From Coleofasciculaceae cyanobacterium (lineage in GTDB: Bacteria; Cyanobacteriota; Cyanobacteriia; Cyanobacteriales; Xenococcaceae): a DNA stretch of 64,000 bases. Location of the stretch: assembly GCA_036703275.1 (NCBI GenBank), contig DATNPK010000011.1, positions 124,001 through 188,000 of the forward strand, given 5' to 3'. Below, one piece after another: positions 56,202-64,000 of the stretch. Every line of letters begins with the position of its first letter. Within the stretch, counting starts at the first letter, position 1. The notes under the pieces are model-generated. The model saw only the letters and a program-made list of their open reading frames with translations, ran no database searches and was not told the origin of the DNA. The position numbers and the translations under genes are program-made.

Positions 56202-58449
56202 ATGCAAATTACTACAGCCGAGAGAACTAAACAAATCCCAGAAATTCTCAGTCAACGTCTGCCTCTGAGAGCAAAAATTGCTACTGCTGAATCAAATTTG
56301 CGCTCGCTGGCTCATTCATTAGAAAATTTAGCTGCAAATCGCGATCGCTTAATTATTCAACAGCGGAGTGGAACATGGTCGGGTTTCCCGACCGTTTCCT
56401 CCGCTCAAGTTAGTGAACCAGAAGCCCAAAATCTACAGCAACTAAATTTCCACCGCCTGCAAACTCAAATTCAATCTCAGTTAACAGGATTAAATTTGCT
56501 CAAAAGTCGCTTTAATCGCGACACGATCAATTATTGGGGTTATTGGTCGTGCGGGACAGGGAAAAAGCCGTTTATTACAGAGTTTGACAGGACTATCTAA
56601 TAACGAAATACCTACAGGCGATCGCGGACACTGTACGGGAGTTCGCAGTACAATTCAACATCAACCTGGAATAGATACCTACGGCGAGATTACTTTTCAT
56701 TCCGAGCATTCTTTTCTACAAGAAGTCATCGCTCTCTACTACCAAGATTTAGATTTGGGTCAAGTACCCTACAGTTTAGCTGAGTTTGCTAATAATCCTT
56801 TGCCGTCTTGTCCCACTCATCTAGCTAATACGGCAGTAGCGGCAGGGAAATACGAGTATCTTGAAAGATATCACCAGCATCTCCCTCAATATCGTCATCT
56901 ATTGTCAAAATCAACCCCAATTAAGCTTATTAAACAGCAAATTAGAGAATATGTGGCTCAAGATAACCTTGCAGGGGAACGAGTCTATTACAACTATCTT
57001 GCAGTCAAAGCAGCCAAAATATTTTGTCCTTTTCCCCATCCCGATATCGGACAAATTGCTTTGATTGATATGCCAGGATTGGGAGATACAGGAGTAGGAG
57101 ACGAAAGTAGACTAATTGAAATTTTGGCGCAGGATGTCGATCTAGTATTGTTTGTTAGAATGCCTCGACCAATGAGAGATTTTTGGGCAGATGTAGATGT
57201 CAAGCTTTACGATGCAGCCAATTCTGCTTTAACCGCTTTACCTTTTAAACAATGGTCATTTCTAGTTCTCAATCAAACTAGAAAAGATTCTCCCATCGGC
57301 GATAATTCTATTCTCTGTCAAGATTTAGCAAGCGATCGCGAAAATAAAGGACTGTATTTTGCTGACTGTATTACGGCTAATTGTGCAGATGTATCTGCAA
57401 CTAATCAAGATCTTCTTGACCCTGTATTGAATTATTTAGTTGACAATATTACCAAACTCGATCGCCAGTACACATCTTCTTGTCAGGATGGATTGCTCCA
57501 GCTGCAACAGCAGGTAGCAGTAGAATTAGAGCGAGCAACTAAGGTATTAAAGGGTTTTGCATCAAATAATTATTTTCCCAAATTTGTCGAACTGTTTGAG
57601 GAGCTTTGGGTAGAATTAGCTAGTGGTTTGGAAGGATTGCTGCAAGATTTACAAGCCGAGAGAGATTTAGAAAACTGGAAATTCAAGCAGCAGGTAGAAG
57701 CTGCTGTGGCTGCTTGTCGTGAGGACAATGGTATTCCCACAGAGGATGAGATTGAAAAGCTGCGCCATAGCAAGGGAGGATATCCTAATGCTTATTACGA
57801 GTATCTCAACGAAATTCGCGCTCATCTATCCCAACATTTTCTACTTCTAGATGATGTTCTCAAACAGGAAATAAATAAAGTCAAAGCTCAAGTTGCTCAG
57901 ATACTAATAGAACAAGGTAAATTAGGCAATATAACCGCAGCTAGGGAGTCAGAATTTATTGATGCGATCGCCGAAATAATTCCTGACCATTTAAACCGCC
58001 TCAAGTTAGGTTTTCAAACCTTAGCTCAATTCGATCTTTCCTATCGAGGTTTAATTCAGCACCGTATTCGCCAACATCTTGACGATCTCATTCCTGATGA
58101 AACCTCCTTGCAACTTTCTCCTTCTCCTTCTGCTGCTGAAGTATTAAGCTGTTTAAATTCCCTCCACGCTGAAGCTATCTATAAATGCGAAACCGCTTTA
58201 GACGATCTGTTAGCCGAACCCAATCAAGCTGCATTTGCAATTGTCGAAGAGTTTTTAGACCGTATTTTAAGAGCCAAAAAAGTTAGACAAGAATGGTTGA
58301 AATTCTTACAAGAAATCTACGATCGATTTTGGCTAGAGGAATTTGCCGAGTTTGCTCATAATAATAAAATAAGCCAGCAGTGGATTGTAGGAGTCGAAAG
58401 CGCGATCGCAGCCAATCAAAAAGACAATTTTCAGCCATTTGGGTATTGA
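56202..58449 (+). pseudogene. Dynamin-like GTPase, single frameshift before the P-loop
   Basis: The intact protein would be about 749 residues. It opens with a coiled coil (NLRSLAHSLENLAANRDRLI). Just before the P-loop (near 56532) one extra base shifts the frame. The second frame then gives IGVIGRAGQGKSRLLQSLTG (Walker A GRAGQGKS), the G3 region ALIDMPGLGDTGVGDES and a G4-like LNQTRKDS. A long helical region (about residues 300-600) contains ALVNRL-free charged helices typical of dynamin or septin-like stalks. The frames overlap, so a single-base insertion explains the break; it may be a read error. It is the first gene of the three-gene operon and its function is not recognised. Confidence 0.65.
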
Positions 58450-58498
58450 TCCCGCTTTTGGGACAAGCAACTTTGAAGCTTAATCTTAGGAAATTTTA

Positions 58499-59485
58499 AT
58501 GCAAGAATTAAAAATCACTATGCTGGGTGCAAGTGGAGTAGGTAAGACTACTCTCTTGACAGCAATGTACGAACAATTTGAAAGCAACATTGGTAACACC
58601 AATCTGCAACTGACTCCCGATGATGAAAGTGCTGCCATCCTTCAAGATCGTTTAATCGAGTTGAAAAGTTTACTCGATGTCTTTGAAGCTAGAGGCAGAG
58701 TAGGAATCGAAGGCACAGAGGCAATGGCTGGGCCTGAGTCTTTACGCTCCTTTACTTTTGGCTTAGGTAAAAAAGGCGAAACGCCATCTCTTAATTTACG
58801 CTTTTATGATTACCCAGGAGGATATCATGCAACTCAAGCTACCAAAGAAGAAAAAGAATTTGTCACCAAAATCTTACGCGAATCAACAGCCGTTTTGATT
58901 CCTATTGATGCTCCTTCTTTAATGGAAAAAGACGGTAAATTTCACGAAAAAATTAATCGCCCTCAGCAAATTAAAGCTTTATTCAATGCAGCATATCAAA
59001 ATTTAGACTCTCCTCGCTTAGTAATCTTTGCTCCTATAAAATGCGAGAAATACTTAAAAAATAACCAAACTGCTAAAGAGTTATTAGAGAAAGTTAAACA
59101 AGGATATGCACCATTGCTAGATCACTTTAATTCTGCAAGCTTAAATCCTTGGATTGCTAATGTAATTACTCCCGTACAAACAGTTGGTAGCGTTATTTTT
59201 TCCCGCCTGGAAGTAGACAGCGAGAATAATCCTCGTTTTTATTTCCGCAAAACCCGACATGATGCTCAATATTCTCCAAGCGATAGCGAACAGCCTTTAC
59301 GTTATCTGTTACGTTTTCTATTGAAACTTCATCTTGATTCGAGACAATGGAAATTTTTTAATTTTCTCCGCAGTTGGTTGGAGTTAGATAATTATCTCAA
59401 AAAAGCAGTTAACGAATTTGCTCGTGGTTGTAAAACTAACGGCAGTTTTGCTGTAGTCAAAGGCGAAAAATGGCTAAATATTTAA
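58499..59485 (+). CDS. TRAFAC-like P-loop protein
   Basis: 328 residues. Walker A is MLGASGVGKTTLLTAMYEQF. A Walker B/G3-like NLRFYDYPGGYHATQATKEE follows (DYPGG in place of DxxG). At the G4 position IFAPIKCEKYLK carries KxEK instead of NKxD, so GTP specificity is uncertain. The C-terminal segment FLRSWLELDNYLKKAVNEFA has no recognised partner. The arrangement fits small TRAFAC-clade GTPases such as the DO-GTPase2 families described in NTP-dependent conflict systems. This resemblance is inference from motif layout only. It starts 49 bases after the dynamin-like GTPase. Confidence 0.65.
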   Translation: MQELKITMLGASGVGKTTLLTAMYEQFESNIGNTNLQLTPDDESAAILQDRLIELKSLLDVFEARGRVGIEGTEAMAGPESLRSFTFGLGKKGETPSLNLRFYDYPGGYHATQATKEEKEFVTKILRESTAVLIPIDAPSLMEKDGKFHEKINRPQQIKALFNAAYQNLDSPRLVIFAPIKCEKYLKNNQTAKELLEKVKQGYAPLLDHFNSASLNPWIANVITPVQTVGSVIFSRLEVDSENNPRFYFRKTRHDAQYSPSDSEQPLRYLLRFLLKLHLDSRQWKFFNFLRSWLELDNYLKKAVNEFARGCKTNGSFAVVKGEKWLNI

Positions 59486-59498
59486 AAGACAACAAAAA

Positions 59499-60571
59499 AT
59501 GGCAATTTATCTTCAAAGTCGTGGCAAAAACCAAGACCAAGATTATCGTTGGTTAAGAATAAAATCAAATGAATCTTATCCCGAAAATCCTGATTTTTTA
59601 AGTCAGAGATTACTCCGCCGTACAACGACGGAGCCTGCTCTGACCGTTGATCAATCAATCGACAATTTGACATTAAAACCAGTAGATTTAATTGAAAGTC
59701 AAAAGTTTTCAGTTATTTTAGTTGCTCGTAGAAATGATTATTGCTTATTGATTACTGGCTTAAAAGCAAGAGAAGAACGAACCGATTTTACAGGTCGAGC
59801 AGTCCGCAATTCCCTTCTGTGGATTGGTCAAAAAGATCCTGAGAACATAATAATCCGTTCTTTATTAATTCGGGCTTTACGCGGTGAATTAGAGCGAGAA
59901 ATAGATCGAACTATTAATATTGCTGGACAATATGGTTTTGAAGTAGATTACCAACTTCTCAAAGATTTATTAAATTCAACCTTGGCAATAGCCAATAATC
60001 AAAATACAGATTTAAACGGCAAAATTGGCAAAAATTCTGAATTATTAAGGCAAGAGTTAGCTTTAGAATTAGAAACTAATATTCTTCCACCTCAAGAAGG
60101 GTTGCTAGTTTTAATTACGAGTATTAAATCAGCTTCTGCTCTAAAAGCAACTAACGTATGGCGTGGCTTATCTAACAGAGTTGAGTTTGAATTTCAAAAA
60201 TATTCTTGTTTAACAAATCAAAATCAACAGAGTCAAAAAAAAACCATATTCCTGGGTATAGCGATCGCGCTAATCTTGATAATCGCGATCGCGCTTTTGA
60301 TGCTCAAATTCACAACCCCACAGAAACCGCAGCCCGAAATTATCCCGACCCCTTCGACAATCCCGAAGAATTCGCCGACTACATCAAAAGCAGAATTGAA
60401 TCCCTCAGTCAATCTAATCAAAACCAGATCGAGATCTTTACCTATATTCAACGAAGATTATGGGATATAAATAAGATTCAAAATTTCAATCTTTGGGAAT
60501 TTCCCAACATCAAACAAGTAATTTTGAATGAGATAGATTGTTTGTTTCAAGAACTTGATGAAATGAAATAG
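59499..60571 (+). pseudogene. Membrane-anchored partner protein with frameshifted tail
   Basis: The main frame gives about 323 residues. A ~240-residue soluble N-terminal part opens QSRGKNQDQDYRWLRIKSNE and includes ILVARRNDYCLLITGLKA and TGRAVRNSLLWIGQKDP. It is followed by one clear transmembrane helix (KTIFLGIAIALILIIAIALL, about residues 245-268) and a short tail with PTPSTIPKNSPTTSKAE. In the other frame the same DNA reads DPFDNPEEFADYIKSRIESL, which looks more protein-like and ends at 60571. One base near 60350-60365 would connect the two. Its start lies 13 bases after the P-loop gene, indicating one operon. Family unknown. Confidence 0.55.
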
Positions 60572-60659
60572 CTATGGTTTAAGTCTGTTCAATAATTGAC
60601 AATTAAATTACTTTGCGTTTAGCGATTAGCTAAAGATAGAAACCACGAAGCTAGTAAGA

Positions 60660-61382
60660 TTAACCAAGTTGATTAATTGAATAACAAAAGCGATCGCCGC
60701 GAGAAATTGATTCTCCATGCACTACGGGACGATTATCTGTATAGGCAGTATGGCGATAAACTAACAAAGGATGACCCAAAGGTACATCTAAATATCTACT
60801 AAGTTCTAAACTGGCGTTAGTACATTCAATAATTGCTTCGACCCGCTTAATTTTCCAGTTATTATGTTCTAAAGTCGGAAAGGTCATGTTTTGCTTTAAC
60901 TGTGATTCGAGCTTCTGTCCTATCTCTGGAAGAATATAGGTAATATCTACACATCCTGGTTCTCGATCTGCTAACAAAAGTTTTTTTTGCAGATAAGCAG
61001 TCGGATTATCTGATGATAATTGCAGAATTTTTTGGATTTCTGTTGGTGCTGTAACACGTTCAAAAGTGAGATTTTGCAAGGATAGTTTGATTCCTTGATT
61101 TGCTAAATCATCTTCTAGAAACGTTAGAGGATTGGAAAGCGTATAAACTACCTTACGCTTGCGGGTAACAAACGCTCCTTTCCCCTGATGGGTCATCACT
61201 AAACCTTGCTGAACTAAATTGGCGATCGCTCTTCTGATCGTAATTCGGCTGACTTGCCATTCTTCAATTAGTTTTCTTTCACTAGGTAATTTATCCCCTG
61301 GTAAATAATGTCCATCGAGCATTCGCTGATGTATCTGTTCGGAAATATCGATATGAAGTGGTATTTGTTTTCGTCTTGTCAA
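60660..61382 (-). CDS. GntR-family regulator with UTRA domain
   Basis: 240 residues from TTG. An N-terminal winged helix (IHQRMLDGHYLPGDKLPSER, then EEWQVSRITIRRAIANLVQQ) is followed by a UTRA ligand domain (FLEDDLANQGIKLSLQNLTF, LQLSSDNPTAYLQKKLLLAD, MTFPTLEHNNWKIKRVEAI). UTRA members sense sugars or amines such as histidine derivatives. It is divergent from the desaturase gene with 102 bases between. These contain two TTATTATAACAAGT sites spaced 38 bases apart that may be its operators. The ligand is not shown. Confidence 0.9.
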   Translation of the reverse strand: MTRRKQIPLHIDISEQIHQRMLDGHYLPGDKLPSERKLIEEWQVSRITIRRAIANLVQQGLVMTHQGKGAFVTRKRKVVYTLSNPLTFLEDDLANQGIKLSLQNLTFERVTAPTEIQKILQLSSDNPTAYLQKKLLLADREPGCVDITYILPEIGQKLESQLKQNMTFPTLEHNNWKIKRVEAIIECTNASLELSRYLDVPLGHPLLVYRHTAYTDNRPVVHGESISRGDRFCYSINQLG

Positions 61383-61414
61383 ATTTATTTAATTGGTAAT
61401 TAATGTGACCAAAT

Positions 61415-61466
61415 TATTATAACAAGTTGCTATAATCAGCCTAAAGCAAACTTATTATAACAAGTA
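61415..61466. promoter_or_regulatory. Repeated operator-like site between gntR and desaturase
   Basis: TTATTATAACAAGT occurs exactly at 61415-61428 and 61453-61466. The second copy is part of the near-palindrome ACTTATTATAACAAGT (61451-61466; one mismatch pair). The 38-bp spacing in a divergent promoter and the linked GntR regulator suggest binding sites on both promoters. Confidence 0.6.
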
Positions 61467-61484
61467 CTCCGATAGAGTCAGGTC

Positions 61485-62411
61485 ATGAATACTCAAGTTA
61501 CAACCAAAGCAGCATCTTGTTATCAGCCGAAAATTTTAAATGCCCCATTGAAAATCCTAAATAAACGTTCCAATTGGCGAGGATTAATCCAGTTAGCTGG
61601 ACATATCTGTGTAATGGCAAGTAGTGGCTATTTATGGACAACGGCCGATCATTGGCTCATCAAAATACCAGCATTGATTATCTATGGCTTCAGTTTTGCT
61701 GTCATGTTTGCACCCTTACATGAATGTTCTCATCGAACCGCTTTTGCCAACAATCGTCTCAACGATTTTGTTGCTTGGGTAGCTGGACTTTTATCTTTTT
61801 ACAACAGTGATTTTTTCCGTCGCTATCACAAATGGCATCATCGCTATGCTCAAATCAATGGCAAAGATCCTGAACTAGACGATCCTCAACCCAGTAACTT
61901 TAGGGAATATTTATTAGCATTAAGCGGTTTCAACTGGTGGGTTGGGAAATTCACAAGTCATTATCGTCTAGCTACAGGTAAGCCAGGAGATTATTTTTAT
62001 ATCGCTGAGGATGCACGAGATGAAGTAATTAGATCGACTCGCCTGCAACTAGCAGTTTATGGTATTGCGATCGCTATTTCTCTAATCTTCAAGCAGCCTT
62101 GGTTTTTCACACTTTGGTTGCTACCTTTAGCTGTAGGACAGCCAATTTTACGATTTATTTTGTTAGCCGAACATACAGGATGCACTAACAATGATAATCC
62201 TCTAACTAACACCCGCACTACTCTAACCTGGTTTTCTTCGATGATGTGGAATATTCCCTTTCATGCCGAACATCACCTTTACCCTTCTATTCCCTTTCAT
62301 GCTTTACCCCAAGCACATCAGCAGTTAAAGGAGCATTTTGAAGTAGTCGAGGACGGTTATTTAAAAGTGCATCGAGGTATTGTGGCATCCCTTCGCCCAA
62401 ACCAGAATTAG
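61485..62411 (+). CDS. Membrane fatty acid desaturase-fold protein
   Basis: 308 residues. Three histidine boxes are present: LHECSHRTAF, HKWHHRYAQINGKDPELDDP and FHAEHHLYPSIPFHAL. Hydrophobic segments include IYGFSFAVMFAP and IAIAISLIFKQPWF. The spacing is that of the fatty acid desaturase superfamily (di-iron, membrane-bound). Substrates in this group range from acyl chains to carotenoids and alkanes, and this member is shorter than the DesA/B/C desaturases (~350 residues). The linked GntR-type regulator suggests inducible use. The start ATG follows GAGTCAGGTC. Confidence 0.8.
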   Translation: MNTQVTTKAASCYQPKILNAPLKILNKRSNWRGLIQLAGHICVMASSGYLWTTADHWLIKIPALIIYGFSFAVMFAPLHECSHRTAFANNRLNDFVAWVAGLLSFYNSDFFRRYHKWHHRYAQINGKDPELDDPQPSNFREYLLALSGFNWWVGKFTSHYRLATGKPGDYFYIAEDARDEVIRSTRLQLAVYGIAIAISLIFKQPWFFTLWLLPLAVGQPILRFILLAEHTGCTNNDNPLTNTRTTLTWFSSMMWNIPFHAEHHLYPSIPFHALPQAHQQLKEHFEVVEDGYLKVHRGIVASLRPNQN

Positions 62412-62430
62412 TATCGAATTAATGTAAATT

Positions 62431-62493
62431 ATGGTTGAAACAGCAGATATTGTTGTTTTAGACAGTGGCTGTATTAGTACTGCGATCGCTTAA
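62431..62493 (+). pseudogene. N-terminal fragment of an FAD-dependent oxidoreductase
   Basis: A 20-codon frame reads MVETADIVVLDSGCISTAIA before TAA. The start MVETADIVV followed by DSGCISTAIA resembles the dinucleotide-binding loop of D-amino-acid-oxidase-like flavoproteins (usually GGGxxGxxxA), with the glycines altered. The body is missing. It is probably a decayed remnant next to the desaturase. Confidence 0.45.
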
Positions 62494-62756
62494 CCATAAT
62501 AGCCAAATTTTTTTTAGTCTAGATTAGATTTTCTTAAGCTTAGATAAGCACTTATCTTAGTTTGATTCTACAAATCCAGCTTGATTTATAACTTTTGATA
62601 GAAGCAAACTATACAATCAAACACCAAATTAAAAACTTAATTTTATTTACAGATCGACTGCAATTATTTATTAATTAAGTCTTAATTTTTTCGGCTTCAT
62701 TATTAATAGATCATTGTCTAAATTTGAAACATAACGTTATTGTTTAGCAGAAAATT
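62494..62756. other. Leader region of the phosphoketolase gene
   Basis: About 260 bases, strongly AT-rich, presumably promoter and leader. No defined motif was identified. Confidence 0.4.
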
Positions 62757-64000
62757 ATGGTTTCTACCCCAAAGAATTCTCAACAAACATCCCAAAACTT
62801 AACGTCTGAAGAACTGAGAAAAATAAACGCATATTGGCGTGCTTGTAATTACCTTGCTGTTGGTATGATCTATCTACGAGATAATCCGCTGTTAAAACAA
62901 CCTTTAAAAGCAGAACATATCAAACATCGTTTATTAGGGCATTGGGGTTCGTCTCCAGCACTCAGCTTTACCTATATCCATCTCAATCGATTAATCAAAA
63001 AATACGACCTCAATTCAATCTTTATTGCAGGGCCAGGACACGGTGCGCCAGGAGTATTAGGGCCTGTATATTTAGAAGGAACATATTCGGAAATTTATCC
63101 TGATAAAAGTGAAGACGAATCGGGAATGCAGAAGTTTTTTCGTGAATTCTCTTTTCCTGGTTACATCGGTAGTCATTGCACCCCCGAAACTCCAGGCTCG
63201 ATTCATGAAGGGGGAGAACTAGGCTACAGCATATCTCATGCCTATGGTGCAGTATACGATTATCCCGATCTAATTGCTGCTTGCGTTGTAGGCGATGGCG
63301 AAGCCGAGACAGGGGCATTGGCAACCGCGTGGCATTCCAATAAGTGGCTCAATCCCATTCGTGATGGGGCAGTATTGCCGATTTTAAACTTAAATGGCTA
63401 TAAAATCGCTAATCCGACCATGCTGGCTCGTATTAGCCGCGAAGAACTGGAAAATTTATTTAAAGGTTATGGTTATACTCCATATATAGTAGAAGGGTCA
63501 GACCCAGAAACCATGCACTCTCGGATGGCAACAGTTATGGAAGAGTGTATCGTTAAAATTCGGGAGATACAACAAGAAGCCCGTAGCCAAAACAAAGCCT
63601 TTCGACCCCGTTGGCCGATGATTATTTTGCGGAGTCCTAAAGGCTGGACAGGGCCTAAAGAAGTAGATGGACGTAAAGTCGAAGGATTTTGGCGATCGCA
63701 TCAAGTTCCCATGGGAGGAATGCACTCTAACCCAGAACACGTCAAGCTCCTAGAAGAATGGATGAAGGGCTATAAGCCAGAGGAATTATTCGATCAAAAT
63801 GGTACTTTAATCCCTGAGTTAAAAGAATTAGCTCCTGTGGGGATTAAGCGCATGAGTGCTAACCCAGTAGCTAACGGTGGTTTACTCCGTAAGGATTTAA
63901 TGTTGCCAGACTTCCGTGACTATGCCGTGGCAATAGACAAGCCAGGAACAGTGGAAGTAGAAAATACCAGAGTATTAGGTAAGTTTCTCCGAGATGTCAT
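62757..64000 (+). CDS. xfp: Xylulose-5-phosphate/fructose-6-phosphate phosphoketolase, N-terminal part
   Basis: Start ATG 62757-62759; the frame is open to the window end (414 codons of about 800). Recognisable segments are [80 protein letters not shown] and the ThDP-binding [20 protein letters not shown]. The enzyme cleaves xylulose-5-phosphate or fructose-6-phosphate to acetyl phosphate plus a tetrose or triose. It feeds acetate and acetyl-CoA formation in the cytosol. The fragment shows no damage. Confidence 0.95.
   Translation, partial: MVSTPKNSQQTSQNLTSEELRKINAYWRACNYLAVGMIYLRDNPLLKQPLKAEHIKHRLLGHWGSSPALSFTYIHLNRLIKKYDLNSIFIAGPGHGAPGVLGPVYLEGTYSEIYPDKSEDESGMQKFFREFSFPGYIGSHCTPETPGSIHEGGELGYSISHAYGAVYDYPDLIAACVVGDGEAETGALATAWHSNKWLNPIRDGAVLPILNLNGYKIANPTMLARISREELENLFKGYGYTPYIVEGSDPETMHSRMATVMEECIVKIREIQQEARSQNKAFRPRWPMIILRSPKGWTGPKEVDGRKVEGFWRSHQVPMGGMHSNPEHVKLLEEWMKGYKPEELFDQNGTLIPELKELAPVGIKRMSANPVANGGLLRKDLMLPDFRDYAVAIDKPGTVEVENTRVLGKFLRDV

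Noticed and set aside
62758-63740. Minus-strand frames at 63022-63324 and 63498-63740
   Set aside because: They are shadows of the phosphoketolase gene, which is open on the plus strand from 62757 to the window end.
1-64000. tRNA or rRNA genes
   Set aside because: No cloverleaf with a TTCRANYC arm and acceptor stem was recognised by eye. A covariance search would be needed to exclude a missed tRNA.

Overview
The window is cyanobacterial. The HIP1 octamer GCGATCGC recurs throughout, and the genes include chlP, an outer-membrane iron-uptake-type porin, an rppA/rppB-like two-component pair, a cobS gene, and a complete modular olefin synthase of the FAAL-ACP-KS-AT-KR-ACP-ST-TE type. AT-rich DNA, many heptanucleotide tandem repeats and mosaics of CCTTTAGG/GCTTCGC repeats fit a Pleurocapsales-like or related baeocytous or unicellular lineage. 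That placement is inference. No rRNA, tRNA or CRISPR array was seen.

Layout. 1-7.5 kb (minus): a co-directional glycan cluster of MurG-like glycosyltransferase, two GT4 glycosyltransferases (one frameshifted), an ABC exporter and an APH-fold kinase, then the start of a porin. 7.8-10.2 kb: a VOC protein, an AI-2E family permease and a decayed BrkB protein. 10.6-13.6 kb (minus): a sulfonate locus (ssuB, ssuC, ssuD) in which a deletion has removed most of the ssuA binding-protein gene and the start of ssuD. 13.9-18.5 kb: Tat-signal aldo/keto reductase, DOPA-dioxygenase-like protein, frameshifted alpha/beta hydrolase, a Rof-like protein, a truncated P-loop kinase and a MerR regulator. 18.5-20.6 kb: rppA/rppB-like pair. 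20.7-29.1 kb: housekeeping and envelope genes (chlP, His-rich chelatase, 2Fe-2S ferredoxin-like protein, FHA-PBP1, matrixin-like protease, secG, small membrane proteins). 29.5-37.7 kb: olefin synthase. 38-48.4 kb: TM-helix-repeat channel protein, SRPBCC protein, a diguanylate cyclase with an ethylene-receptor-like sensor, recJ, cobS, tgt. 48.4-54.9 kb: repeat mosaics, a decayed gene, a second AI-2E permease, a P2-type cation ATPase and a MITE-like element. 55-60.6 kb: N-formylglutamate amidohydrolase and a three-gene GTPase/P-loop/membrane-protein operon with no recognised function. 60.7-64 kb: GntR regulator divergent from a desaturase, then the start of phosphoketolase, which runs off the window.

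The best candidate for an undescribed system is the GTPase operon at 56.2-60.6 kb: a dynamin-like GTPase, a TRAFAC-like small P-loop protein and a single-pass membrane protein.

A recurrent feature is genes that are intact except for one single-base frameshift (GT4 at 4.2 kb, BrkB at 10.0 kb, hydrolase at 16.7 kb, GTPase at 56.5 kb, membrane protein at 60.35 kb). These may be real decay or assembly indels, so each is described as one gene with a break. The ssuA/ssuD and BrkB internal deletions cannot be explained by single-base errors.
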